Below are positions 1-17,761 of a stretch of 64,000 nt of DNA, one piece after another. The stretch covers positions 310,001 to 374,000 of the forward strand of contig NOWV01000016.1 of the NCBI GenBank assembly GCA_003344405.1, given 5' to 3'. The translations under genes and the position numbers were made by a program. Origin of the DNA: Trichoplax sp. H2. Lineage: Eukaryota; Placozoa; Uniplacotomia; Trichoplacea. Every line of letters begins with the position of its first letter. Within the stretch, counting starts at the first letter, position 1. The notes beneath the pieces were generated by a model. The model did no database searches. It worked only from the letters and a program-made list of their open reading frames with translations, and was not told the DNA's origin.

Positions 1-3000
1 AAATAGTAACCGTTGTTTTGGAGTTGAATTACAGCCGGATCACAACAGTAACGGATTTTATAAGTGTAATTTACAGGTAGTAAGCTGTAGCGTAGCCCTA
101 AATATAGCTTAATAGATTATGGGATAGTTAGTTAGTACAGCCCTCGGTAGCAGACTTAATCCCATGTAATAAAGTGAATTAAGTGAATTATTTTCCTAAG
201 ATACAGAGGTTTCATTTTTTATTGAACTTAGATTAGACACTTTATCATGTTAGCATGCAAGTGTATAAGAAGACCCTTAAGCTAAAAGGTATTTATAAAG
301 TCTTTATAAGTAAAATGAACATGATTATAACTATGCTGCAATATTGCTACTTTCATGCAATTATATAATAATGCAGATGTGTAAAATTTGCTACTGTTAT
401 GGCTATCTGGCTGCTTAGCAAAATTGTAATCATTGGCTTATGTCACTATGAGTATGTACTGTACTAGGTATCCTATAATTATCTTCTATTGGAAAATCTA
501 ATATGCACCTCGCTTATATGTGTATAACATATATATAGTATACAAAGGTATTTTTAATAGTCCATGCTACTGTACTGTAATGGTACTACACGTCTAGTTT
601 CGGACGAAACTATCGACAGGTGTAACTGTAACAACGACATTTTCCTTGATTTCTAAAAACATTTTTAGAATATTTTGATAATTTATAACCTTTCGTTCTT
701 TTGATGTGCCTAACCATAATTGCTAATCCTCCTTTTCTTGTAGCACCTAAGTTGCTACAAACTTAAGCTTTCTATCATGGAGCACAGATATTCGAAATGT
801 GATGTGATTGTCATAAAATCAATATAAAAATAGCGTTTTTAGCGCCAATCACGCTGCTTTAAAGTTAAAATACTAGGTGATAAAAGCAGTAAATTACTAA
901 TAACTTAGGTATACAGGAAGAATAACGTTAACTATTATGGCTAGGCAGTTCAAATGAATAAAAAATGGCAATTTATCAAATATCCAAATGAATATTGAAA
1001 TTATTCAATGAAGTGAGATATACGTACTCGTACATAATTAATTCCATATTATGCTATACCGTGTTATTGAACGTTGACGTTAATCTTTCTAAGTTTAATT
1101 TATCAATACTATGCATTCTGAACAACCTCATATATATATAATATTTTAATAATTGTAATCAGCGTAATGCTAGTTATAGTTAATTATTGTCTCATCCAAC
1201 TAATATAGTTCCGTCTCAGTGCTCGTACATTCTTGATTCTTAAATCGATAATGTGGCTATTCTCTATAGTAGATAGTGCAATACTGTGTTGTATATTGCA
1301 GCGTTGTTTGTATATACAGTAGGATCTCTCGTGCACAACAAGAACCCAGAGATTTTCACTATAGCTACGCTAAAGGGACTTATTAAGAGAGATTAGAAGT
1401 TCTTAATATATTAATCGTAGAAAGAGTGATTTCTTTCTATCAATCAATCAAGGACCACTTTTACTATCTGTACTACTATTAGAAAGGAGTAATAAAAGTT
1501 TCTTTCTAGTCGTCCATGACTGAGACTCACTTGCATAATGTCAACCATATTTTAATTAATCATCATTATCTGATGTATATCTCACGGAACCTAAATCATA
1601 TTCGTGTAGTAAAAAAATGGTTAGATACAATAGGATTTTGAGTAGCGGTATTGTATAGCTTTGTAATTTTTTTACCTTAGTACAATGCAATGACAATAAT
1701 TCTAATCAAAATGGAGTTCATCTTATTTTGGTTGTACCATTAATATGCAGAAATATTATACAATGTATATATCTGTGTTACGGAGCCATGCTCCGAAATA
1801 TTAACTGCTATGTTAATTAAATATCTCATTTAAATTATTGTTTGCTCCAGTAGCTTATTAGATATTAATGTTTATTAATAAGTACTTGTTATTGCCAAGG
1901 TATCAGAAAGTTCAATATTGTTGACGTGCCGGAGCTAACACGCTTAGTTAGTAAACGTTAATTAATAACACCTTAAGTGTAAGGTACAATTACTTTGCAG
2001 AGCCTTGAGGCTCTCGTTGCTATACTAGGATATGTATACTGTACGGTGTAAGTCGCTATGTCAAGAATATTCACAAGTGCACCATCGGCGTTGGCCGAGA
2101 CTCTAAAAAGCCGAGCACTAGCTTAGCTGCTCAGTTCCAGTTAGTCACTTGCAGGATCTTTTGACCATTATTGCTAGAGTATTCTTACGTTTTTCTTTAG
2201 TCCATTTTACGACGAAGATAAACGAAAATAAAGTGAAGTATTGAAACCTATTACTCATAAGTAGCCTATTTGTGTAGCTGAGAGTTAGTTCAACTACGAT
2301 GGTCCCTAAGTTAGTTGGGAACACGAGTACTAGTGAAGATAGTGTTTAAGACCCGTTTTCTAGTTACAAAGGAGATTTGTAACAGTCTGCTACACTATAG
2401 AAGTCAAATGGAAAAATCGTTAAAATGGATCAATTCTATTATCAATTGAATTAATTGAAATGATCTCATTTTAGTCAGGGAATAACAGAAAAAAGCTTAC
2501 TAGTCCATGTATTAGTTTATTAAAATTAGACTTCGCACTGTAATAGCTTGCACTATTACGTTAGTACTTCCTTATAGTTAGCACAGTACGATGCAAAACG
2601 CTATGTGTACAGTACTTATTATGAGCAATCAGACCGGCAGTCAGTTACGATAATAGAGACTGTATTACTTTAGCTACACCAGTATAGCACATACGCCAAT
2701 AGACGGCATCATCTTGTACCCCCATGGACTACTAGATATTACCGGTAAGATTGAGTAGTTGATAAGTACTCATCAAATTTATTCTTTCTCCGTACATCTT
2801 CGTGTTAGTGTTAATATAACTTAACGTTACTTGCCAATACTCATATCGGTTCTATCTCTTCAAAATGTTCTTTAGAAGGTTTCGTTAATAAGTTAAAATT
2901 GGAAATTTAGTAAGGATCGATTGGACAATTAAAATCGAAGCTAGTAATCCATTTAATTATTATCGAGACACCGTGAAAGCATTTGCTTTTAAAAAAATCT

Positions 3001-3006
3001 AGAATT
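1..3006. other. Upstream non-coding DNA, no gene recognised
   Basis: AT-rich sequence without a long open frame on either strand and without a recognisable protein or RNA gene. It holds short GTAC-type palindromic words (for example near 570-590 and 2594-2620) of the kind scattered through the first 30 kb. The last few hundred bases presumably hold the promoter and 5' UTR of the CBS gene that starts at 3007, but I cannot point to a definite TATA box or start site. Confidence 0.5.
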
Positions 3007-7226
<4,220 letters not shown>

Positions 7227-9839
7227 AACTACTAGCTAATCGTAAAATTGATAACATCCACATGTTTGCAACGGGGTTACTTGATCTATAGCGGGGAGAT
7301 CACAATTATCATTTATCATACATTATGTCAGCTACATGCATGTAATCCAACTTCATATTGATATATTAGTATGTATCGCTAGATATTTATTTTATTTATA
7401 CTAATTGAAAAAAACTTGAAAATTTATCAAGTATATTTATGTCGTTAAAATAAATGAAAGCAGCAATATTGACAAAATTCTGCTAGATATTTCAATTGAT
7501 TTTTGATAAATACCCAAGTGGAATAATATTGTTCCATTATCCTTTAATTTTATGTTAGCACCTATTTGCAGTTACTATATGGGGCTTATTGATCGCGATC
7601 GGTCCGAGTCTTTTAATGGCATAATAAAATAAAATGTACGGCTGGGTCAGCCTTGTGTTAGATAGATTTGCAAATCGACTTTGTAATTCAGAACTCTATC
7701 ATACACCGTCTTCGCTATATACTTCATAAAATCAACAACAGTCATAAATCCTATGGCATTCACCTTTAAATTGTGCGTGACTGTTATTAAAGCTTAGATT
7801 ATCAAATAACATATAGCAATATACATATGTTTCATCGTCAAGATCTCTAGTTTTATTATTTTGTAATAGGTACTTGCACAAATTAAGCTTACTGTATATC
7901 ATCCGATTCTTCTACTAATATGAAGATATAAGGTCATAAACAGCAGTATAGAAGACGAAAACTAGGTCTACGTATTTCCAAACTTTCGATATAATGACTG
8001 CTACATAATCTGCATTCCTGACAGTAATCACGACACTAATCACTATAGTAATCATTTTTGCATCTAACTCGATTTAGACTGCACACCACTATGAACTACT
8101 AAATTAGTAAGTATTTATTTAGTAGTCCATGATACAACTGGTCAGTTCACTGTAATATCACAACGTCTACTGTATTATGGCTACTAGATGTAATTTAGTA
8201 ATGCATGACTTTTTGCGTACCAGTTGTTGGGATTATAATTCTAAAATCGTATACCTATACGCTATACAGTACTGTACCTGGCAGATTAGTAAGGTATACG
8301 ATTTTAGTATTATAATCCCAACAACTGGTTATACACTACTACAGAAATAAGAAGTAAAAAAGCTTTCGTAACTTAGTATACGATTGCAGACCTTCCATAC
8401 AGTAAAGTTCAATAGACCAGGCCCTCCGAGCATTGTATTGCCACTATATTTTCAATGCTCTCTCCCTTATTTTAGGCTAAAAAGAAGGAAAGAAACCAGA
8501 AATGGTTGTACAGTGTAATAAAAATTTCTATTTTACAGATCTTGTGCTGCGCACAGCCATTCACGGATGTAGTACAGTATGTAGTAAGATTTACCTCTAC
8601 ACGTGACTAGCATCGAGATAAAAATCTCTACGACCCTGAGAGAAAAAGATAGTACAGTCATGGACTACTAGAAATACCTTCTCGTATATTATCCTTAAAG
8701 TTATATTGTGCAGGTAATGGCGAACCTAAATACTTTAAATACGCATTGATTGACAGCGGGAAGAGTTCAATTTTCAACTAGTAAAGATTTTCATATTAAA
8801 GACTTTGGTTCTTATTTTTTGGTAACGTTTTGGCATATTTCTTAAAATGCAGCAAACATAGGTACAACATTGGATATGACCGTTATAGTTTTAAAGAATA
8901 TTCTTAGAAAGTTAACTCTCATTACTAGAATCTTTTAACTCTACCGAATTTTTTGAAGATAGGTATTGTAGTTATTCATTACTCACCACATCAAAAGTAA
9001 TGATAGGCCTACAACTTGCTCTCATCGTTTCGTCTAATTTCTGCTTATTACTTAGGGCATTTGATATCAAGTAACGCTAATTCTATAACATTTCTAACGG
9101 GTTGCAGTAGATCGGTTCGAGACGCCTTGTTGTATAATGTTCTAATGATATACATGTGCGATCATCTGGCAGAAGGTTACTTGACATACCGTTACATTTC
9201 ATTCGTGGCTATTGTAATACTAAAGTCGCTCGAAATAGTTTAGGAACTCACTTTGTTGGAATACTTCCTAGGATAACGAACATGTCTTAACCTAGCTCAC
9301 TGAAAGATTAATAATCAGAATTTAGTGATCATAATGGACTGTAAACCTGGGTTATGAATTAAAACCTGTAGTGGTTGATACTAGATCGAAAGGTCATAGC
9401 AAAATGTCATCAATTTAATTAATGTATCAACAATAATGATGAATAATAACATTTTATTACTATCGTTTAGTAAAGTATCTTAGTTTTCCAACAGAGCGTC
9501 ACTTCCCAATGAAACTTTTAAAAAAAAATCCATAACCTCGCTCAAAAAATATTTACAACCCATACTATCAATTAAATTCAAATATATACTATTAATGCAG
9601 ATAACATTACTTAATAGGTAAATTAAATTGAAATCGCCATATAGCATATGTTTGAAACCGATATAATATTTTCATGAATTTATACGTTGTACTGTAAACT
9701 TGAATAAAATTCCTCGAATAGTAAATAAATCTTCTGGTACCGCGATTAAACATCGAATTAGCGGAATCCGGAAAAGTGTTGCTAGAAAAGCCAAACAAAT
9801 ACCACATACACGTGTGGACATAAACAACCGTAATTTAAT
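7227..9839. other. Intergenic region between CBS and Sec16 3' ends
   Basis: The two flanking genes converge here, so both 3' UTRs should lie inside. AATAAA-like A/T runs occur about 400 bp after the CBS stop. A 38-bp-stem foldback lies at 8219-8329. An open frame at 9016-9243 has no ATG start and no recognisable family, and I do not call it a gene. Nothing else is recognised. Confidence 0.5.
8219..8329. repeat. Foldback element, 38-bp inverted repeat
   Basis: The left arm (8219-8256) begins ACCAGTTGTTGGGATTATAA. The right arm (8292-8329) is its reverse complement with a single mismatch. The 35-nt loop contains the perfect palindrome TACAGTACTGTA (8265-8276). I see no clear target-site duplication. 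The high arm identity suggests a recent MITE or foldback insertion, or selection on a hairpin. Confidence 0.85.
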
Positions 9840-12800
9840 TTAGTAATAAGCTCCACCTAATGACAGTGGCGGTCTTTTTTGACGATTAAAACTGGATGTT
9901 CTAGAATGACTTCCGCCTTGATTTTGGAAACCAATAGGGAATGGTTGCTGATATATGTCCTGGGGCTTAGTATTAGTTTCATTCTATGAAAACGAGTATG
10001 ACATTCTATTTACTATACATTCTCATTATGAAATAAACTTAGCATATAACTTAATAACATTTGTGATGTCTGTACCTGATATTCAGATTGTCTGGGCGTC
10101 GATTGCACCGAGTCGCTCACCCTAGAGTATTTTTACGGTGAAAGTACCCGCATAACACTATTAGTTATAAACTAATGCAAATAGAACCAGTAGATAATAG
10201 CTGCATATCTTACCCGGTATCGGATGCAGAAAATCCAAGATCGCTAACGTTACTCTCCGTGCCATAGGAAGAGGTTAAATCATGAGAATATCTATTTTGC
10301 ATATCCGGAAGATTTGAACTGAACGGCTGAGATGTAGACATATTTGCAGCAGCATATCCACCAAGTCTACCTTGGGCATATGAATCGTGTGTTCCAGTAT
10401 GTGCTGTAACATCAACACCTTGAATGAGAACATAAATAGATTTTACATTGAAAGTATCGTTGAAAGCTTGATAACGCTTGAATGTTACCTTGTTGCGAAC
10501 TATCATACAATTGACCCGATGGATCTTGTGCAATATTCCTGTTTTGGTTACCTATGAGATGATGCAGTCGCTTACTTAAATTAAAGTTCAATAACAAAAA
10601 TCATATAACTAGATTTTCATATTTTATTATATACCATGCACATTGGATTCGTACGGTTCTTGGCGATTCATTGCTTGCTGCCTATTTTCACGATTAGATC
10701 GCATTTCTGCAGTTTGATATCTTCCATGGTCATTGTCAGAGTGTTCTTGCAACCCTTCATTAGAGTTATTATTATTACTTGAACTCGTAAATGGATCTGA
10801 TACGTCATCTTGATCTTAAAAAAAAGTTCATTCCAAATTACGAGCCTTAAAATAAAAATACATACACGTACATCTATGGTAGCTTAAAATCTACATCATG
10901 CGTTTGAACATACTAGCTGTTGGAACGAAAAATTGTCCTGTTGCTTTAGCTGGAGTTGTATTATTTTGTACAGGATTGAGGAAGTTTGGAGGAAGAATTG
11001 TCTTTTGGCCTGAGGTTGTTTCACTTTTTTTTCCGCCGAAAACATCGACATATTGGCTTCGACCACCTGATGATCAATGGATGAAGTCAATAGCGTCCAA
11101 TTGAAGAGGTTATGAGTTAACAATCTTAATTTCGTATACACAGTAAGGCTAAAAAATTTACCCATTTTCCCACCGCGCCCTTTAAAGATAGAATAACTGT
11201 TAGTAGCTGAAGCCCCGGCAGTGGATGTTGTCGTAGATTCCTGTTGCTGGGAAAGCGGTTGCATAGGATTGTTTGCAGAATTATTCATCGGCTGCTGATA
11301 TGTTGGGATGCCTACGTCAACAGTTGGTCGATAATTAGCTATTTTTTATACATAGATTGCATTGAGTACGTGATTGTAAAATGTTGCAAATACTCACTAG
11401 GTTGAGCTGTGGAAGGCTTGGTTAATTGTGTATCTGATGGGGGCGGAGCAGCAGCTTTTGTTGTCTTATACGTCCAAATAATTAACAATCATCAAATTAT
11501 AATCTAGCCTAACTAACTGCAGATAAAGGCTACTGTAATTCTAAGTCGAAGTTTTTTCTTACCTCTTCTGGATTATCGTTATCAACCCACTTTTTTAAAT
11601 TTTCATCATAGTAAATCTGTTAACATGTAAAAATAGCGCATAGATAAAAATTTAACTAACAAGATCTAATCGTAGCAAAACGTCATAATATTAATGCTCG
11701 AAAACATACAGTTGGCTTTCTGTCATCGGGCAAATGCATTTCATTTTTTCCTCTAAAGATCATACTACTGACGGTAGATAACCAACCCTTTGATAGCAAC
11801 AATTACGAAAAGTCATTGATTCCATATTAGAATAAGACTTTAGCAATTGAAATGTTTAATGCAAACCTTTTGCTTAACTTTCCTTCCAGGTGTTTTAGCC
11901 GGTGAATCTTGACTCTTTTTGGCCATATCTTTTTATATGAAAGATATATATATATACTAGGTTAGCGATTTTTAATATACCTATTGCTATAAGTAGTAAT
12001 TATTACGCTACCATCACTTGGTGCTTTCACTATGTCCCTATTGGGTTGAAACTTATCGACGATATTAGGATCTTGTTGATTTTCCTAACATTAAAAATAA
12101 ATTTCTTTAAATAACAGCTGTTAATTCTTCTAATTCTAACTATATGATGCAGTATTAATTGATATATCTCTACTTCTGGCTTATAGGTATTTGCACGGGG
12201 AACTGTGGTCTTGCTGCTAGCAGGTTCATACATTGCAGCGCTGTTGCCCGCAGGTTCATATATTGGATTTAATGGGATATTTCCACCAGTAGGTTGGCTT
12301 TGTGAAGTACTATTGGGATTATAAAATAATTTAGGACTGTCTTGTCTTTGATGACTGGTTGGAATTGTTGGGCTGTACAATCCAGGCTTATTTTCAGGTT
12401 GTGCACGGTTATACAATCCAGAATTATTTTCAGATTGTGTCGGGGTATATAATCCTGGTTTGTTTTCATGTTGCCTATTAATTTCTGATTCATCAAAGGT
12501 AAACTGATGAACAGATTTATTTGATTCAGCTGGTGTGTGCACAAGAGACAGATTGCCGCCTCCAGAATAAGATTGTATGGGTGAAGCTGGATTTTGATAC
12601 GTGTAGTCATCCTCCACTTTTGGAGCTATCACATCATTGTTATCTGTTGATGTACTGTTATTAAAACGATATAAATTATTATTATAGTCAAGGTCGGTCA
12701 ATGAGTGAAGATTAGCTAGCCATTCCGGTTCATCTTCGTCTTCATTGCCACTATCTTCAGGATTGAAATATGTAGCACGAGAAGCGAAATTTGCTACACA

Positions 12801-15800
12801 TTTTATAAATGATTTAGAATATAGTTTTGGATTAGAATGAATAGTGTAAGCCAAGGATTCTAAGTACTGTAAGGCCTCGTCCTTCCCGCCAAGCTCGCTT
12901 AAAAGTGCTGCGTACATAAATTTATACGGCTGAAATTTTGGGAATGCGTCACCAGGTCTTTGTAGCGAGCGAATATACTCACATATTTCAGTACGATGAA
13001 TATCGACAATATCTAAAGACTGTAATGATTTACTTGCAGAATTTTGACCAACTAATATAAAGTCCTTTTTTTCACTGTCAAAACGGCCAGGGATTACTCC
13101 TGCAATCAGGTAACATAACTGTCCAGCGAATATATCACCAATTTGCATCAACTGATTTCCAAGAGAAATTATATTGTCTTTATCAAACTTCGAATTAGAT
13201 GTTGTATTAGACAATAACATTGCCAAATGCGATTTCCAATTTGTATTTATAGTACGTTTATTAGTTATGGCTGTTGGTAGTTGACCATCTAATACTTGGT
13301 ATAGTGTTAGTAAAGTATCTCCTTCCATCATCGACTGAAAGAACTTGTTAATAACCATTTTGTACATTCGAGAATCTAATCTATTGGATAATATCATAGC
13401 ATGGCCCCATAAACCATTACCGATTGCAATTTCTAACGCTTCCCTTTTTTTCCCTTGTAATAGTAATTGCCTAAATTCTTTTTCAATAGCTTGCATATTA
13501 AATGAAACTTGCGGAGAACTTTCTAGTTCTGCTTCATCGTGGCACTCAGATTCGAAATCATCATTAGTGGCCAATTTATTACTACTTTCATTACATAACT
13601 GCTCATCGTTTAACAGTAGTTCAGAAATATCAGTATTTAGTATTGTTCCATTTTGACGAATTCCCATCAGTAGATACTTCCACAGTAAACGCGATGACGA
13701 TGTTTCCATTCTATCAGTCGTATTAGCAATTTTAGTCTCAATATAACTTATTATATCACGTTTGTGTGTATCGTCACACATTAGAGGCCCAGGAAAATCT
13801 TTGATATCATGCTGCAGCTTCTGTTCCGATACGCTATTCTGAAATTAGTATATAGAGTGACGTAATGATAGGTATTAGTATTTCCTTAAATTTCTAATAT
13901 GAATATGTATAATAGGTATAATAGTGAACGCATTCTAAGGCTTACCTGTAGCTGAGATATAGTTACCATGTTAGGGTTACTGGCTGAGGTCATAACCACT
14001 ACCCCACCAAAGCTAAAATTACATCTAACATGAGGTGCAACGTATAACGGTGGAGGTTTCTGATCTTCTTCATCTATATGTTGTAGTAGTGAGTTTTATT
14101 AAGCGAATTATTTCAATTATTTCCTCAGTAATGATAAGCAATACATTGTTTTATACCTTCTTCAATAGGTACGTCCTCATCTGGTCCTGGTGGATATGCT
14201 ATAGCACTAGCATCGACTTCAGAATAATCAGGTATAGTGGGTTCACCTTGTTGATAATGAAAATTATCAGTATTTGATTCAATATGCGTTACATTGTTAT
14301 CTGAAGTGAGATCGTGGTCATAGATTGGTAGTTGTGGAGTAGCTACAGAAGTACTAGTTGTAGGGGCCATTTCTGAATCGTAGGTAGATGAATCCAAAGC
14401 GTCCCCTTGAGCGTTGTTGGCGAAGTTAGGATTATTTGATTCCTGTGGACCTTGTTGAACAGCTGATTGAGTATAGTAATTTTCGTAATATTGGGCTTCC
14501 TGTTGCTGATGATCAGCAAATCCAGGGTAGTTTTGCTGATCATTAGGATTTGATCCATAGTAATTTGCATTCTGGTAGTACGTTGAGTAGTACCAGTCCT
14601 GGTATTGCTGATACTGGTAGCCGTACGGATCCCAAGGAGTGGGGTAATAATAATATTGTTGATACGGATATGAAGCGTAAGGATATTGTTGCTGATAATT
14701 ATAATACTGATTGGCATCGACATTGCCACTTTGAGTATTTAATCGGGCGGGTTGTTGTTGTTGTTGTTGTTGATATTGGCTACCATATGCAGAACTTGAT
14801 TCGTTTCCGATGGTTTGATTCTGATCAACATAAGGTTGTCCAGCGCTAGTCATACCTTGGTATTGATTGCTCTTAGTTACTGAAGCTTGCTTTGCAAAAT
14901 GATCAGGACCCGGAAACTGCGGCTGGTTCTTTGTTGTAGGTAAATAACTAGTTGCAAAATTATTGGGAGGCGGGGGAGGCTGCGATTGCGGCATAACTGG
15001 TGCAACTTGGTAGTTAGAAGAAGAATTTATTAGCGGATTTTCCGAATTATCACTGGGGTCAATGGGCGCATTTCCAATTTTACTTTCTTCTTGCGTTATT
15101 GACGGAGTAATATCAGAACTACGAGGTACATTGGTATCTTTCGATTCTATTGCATTAACAAAACTATCAGTACGCTTAGCAAAACTAAAATTGTCAGTCT
15201 CTACTTTATCAACGTTAGTACTCTCTGCCGCTCCTTGGTCGTATGCTGGTGTGTAATAATTGATTTTCGGTTCTCCGGCCCTTACTGCAGCTACTAAAGA
15301 CGGTTCACTCCCAGTACTTACAACCGTTGCTTTACTGTACGGCATATTACTTAAATTATCGCTACTTTTGTTCTGTCTAATAGGCAAGTTTCTCTGGTTG
15401 GTTCCATAAGCGAGAGCGCCTAAATGACTTAGATTATCATGACTTGAAGATCGCAATTTATTATCTAACGAACTATCATTGTCTATATTGATATCGTCGC
15501 TTTTGCTGAAAGAAGTCGTTAACGTATTTTCATCCATACCACCCTGTAAAAATTCAGGATCATAGCTAAATGATGCTAATACTTGAGGATTGGCACTGCT
15601 GTTATCCTCGGCGAAATCGTTACCTATATAGGAATATTATAACAATATAACAGAACTATTAATAATTTCTTAGTTGTCGCTGTATATTTGTGATGCTATG
15701 ATATAGAATAGAATGTGCAATTATAGCAGCAATATAGGTATATCTATGCTTACGATGTTACTATGTGACTTATATCTGTAGAAATGACTATGACACCATA

Positions 15801-17149
15801 GAATACGCTGTATTGAATGGCGATAACAGTTATTAACATTGGATCGCTGGCCAGATTCACTATAAAGTACTACTCTACTTATAATTTATGCAATTGAGAT
15901 GCTGTAATAGAGCCACTTAGCAAAGATAACGTCAATTCAGAAGATGTTATACCTTCAGGCCTAGCGTCAGTAGGAGAAACTATTTCAGATGCCTGTAATT
16001 CGTCTCTTGTATCCAAGTCGGAATAAGGGAAATGCGAGTTAATCTGTCCATCTTGTGGTATATCTCTTTCGTCGGTCAAATGGACAGTATCCTCAACTTC
16101 AGTATCTGAAGGTAACGGATTATCAGCAACATCTGTTTCTTGATTTAACTGAAACGTATTTTCTGAGGGAAGATCTTGATTCGTTTTGGAAGCGCTATTG
16201 TCTCCGTAATCATCAAGCCAATGATATTCGGATTCATCGCCGCCAACGTCAGTACCTTCAGTGCCGCCTATTATCACATCAGTATCTAATTCAGATTCAG
16301 AATGAGCTGCAACTACTTCATCTTCTCTTGGACTATCTTTTTCGTATTTTTCCTGATCTAAACCTGCCACATTTTCACTGTACGGGAATGAATCAAAGGC
16401 CTGACTGGGCTCATCGGTGATCTTTGATTGATGTGAAATATCTGTGTTGTCGTCTATTAATAAAATTATACAAGTTTATATTTATTGATACTGTGTCCAC
16501 GAATTGATTCTTAAGATTGAGTAGTGAGTATTTCAAGTCTGTCTAAAAAATCAATGTATTGCTTTGTGTAGTCTATGAGTTGTCCAAGTGTATCTACATT
16601 TCTAACGCAGGTAGATTAGCCAACTATCAACTCATTGATTACTAAATGCATCGGCTATACGATTCATAAGAATCAAGTTTGTGTATTCAGTAAAAGTTTC
16701 GATATCATGTATGGCTTAGTGTTATTGATTAACGTTTTCCATCAATGAGTTGCATTTGGAGGGCATAGCATACTCGACCAAGTTACTAGGTGATGTCAAG
16801 ATGCTTTTTGACAGACTCAATCAATGAATGCTGCCGCATATTAAGTTAATACACATCAAAGCATATTCAAAACACTGCATAGAGACAGAGTAAAATGCAT
16901 GTCAGGAAAGCATTGGAATGATCGATTAGCAAGTAGTACTAAAATCTACGTTATCCTATGTCTAGGATGAATTAAGAATTGAATTAGAATTTGAAAAAAA
17001 AAAGAAATGGGGTTTAAATGTTGTCATGGCTTGTGTGTTTTCATGTAATAAGCTTGAAAGAAAATTAGCAAGAACTATACTGTACTCGTGTCATTGAGAT
17101 ACTTACCAAAGTCCGCTACTGCAGCATTCCTAGTTCCAGGATTGTCCAT
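9840..17149 (-). CDS. SEC16: Sec16, COPII / ER exit-site scaffold, 17 exons
   Basis: Peripheral ER protein that organises ER exit sites and binds COPII coat (Sec13, Sec23). Exons from 5' to 3': 17149-17107, 16453-15953, 15623-14157, 14073-13946, 13838-12174, 12084-12012, 11928-11867, 11787-11710, 11616-11563, 11464-11398, 11338-11162, 11066-10914, 10814-10635, 10551-10489, 10418-10214, 10121-10076, 9983-9840. All junctions are GT-AG and in phase; total 5106 nt, about 1701 aa. The start MDNPGTRNAA is the only good one. Order: acidic, Ser-rich N-terminus (1-180); Tyr/Gln/Pro-rich low-complexity region (about 180-670); central conserved domain from VRCNFSFGGVVV through EFRQLLLQGKKREAL, NGLWGHAM, KSHLAMLLSN and CYLIAGV (about 680-1050), which is diagnostic for Sec16; Pro/Asn/Gln linker; C-terminal motif GWLST...HLPDDRKPTIYYDE..KKWVD (about 1313-1355); disordered tail ending LGGAYY. 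Exon 12 could also read through to an early stop (10891-10893). Confidence 0.93.
14751..14772 (-). repeat. CAA microsatellite coding poly-Gln in Sec16
   Basis: On the plus strand a run of GTT triplets. On the coding strand this is seven consecutive CAA glutamine codons inside the Tyr/Gln-rich part of Sec16 exon 3. A pure single-codon run like this is expected to be length-variable between individuals. Confidence 0.8.
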
Positions 17150-17761
17150 TTTGCAAAGATATCATTCACGTTTTTCTATCTATTCTACGAAAAGATCAAT
17201 CCTATTATTCGAAATTAATAGATAGAGTTAGCAGAAAGAATCTTGACTAATCAATGGAGTACATCTTTCTTCTCCAACATGGCTACCGACTATATCTTCT
17301 AGTCTAGTGTTCTACTATGTATATTGGTATTGTACAATCAGTCATGTACTATCCACCCAATTGTTACCCTATAGAGTACAGTATACTACCGCAAGGATTA
17401 GCTCTTTTTCCACTACCGTAGTATATCATACCACTTTAAATACCTCTTCAAACTAGGTCAAAAGCCACTCGAAGTTTTCATACAGAAAGCTAGATGTAAT
17501 TTTTCCAGAATTCCCAACCAATTTATTCAATTCTTGCTATTCTAACACTGAATTGAGATTCTTCTTTGGAGCGAACTTGTTCAAAGCAGAAAACTTTGAA
17601 CTCTCTGATTTGTTGGCCTACTGTCGCAGGGCGATTTTGGGGGGGACCTTCAATCGCCTATGATCGTGGTGTGAGTGCTCAGTCACGTTGGTTCGTCCTA
17701 CAGTCCAATACAGAAGAAATGATTGAATTGGTTAACAAAGAGACACGTCAGGAGAGTTGCT

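Noticed and set aside
2085-2130. Possible tRNA because of TTGGCCGAGACTC
   Set aside because: It recalls a Ser/Leu tRNA D-arm, but no anticodon arm, T-arm or acceptor pairing can be built around it.
14343-14729. 128-codon minus-strand frame (MAMSMPISII...) and other frames within Sec16 exon 3
   Set aside because: Out-of-frame shadow of the Tyr/Gln-rich Sec16 exon; the Sec16 frame continues in phase on both sides.
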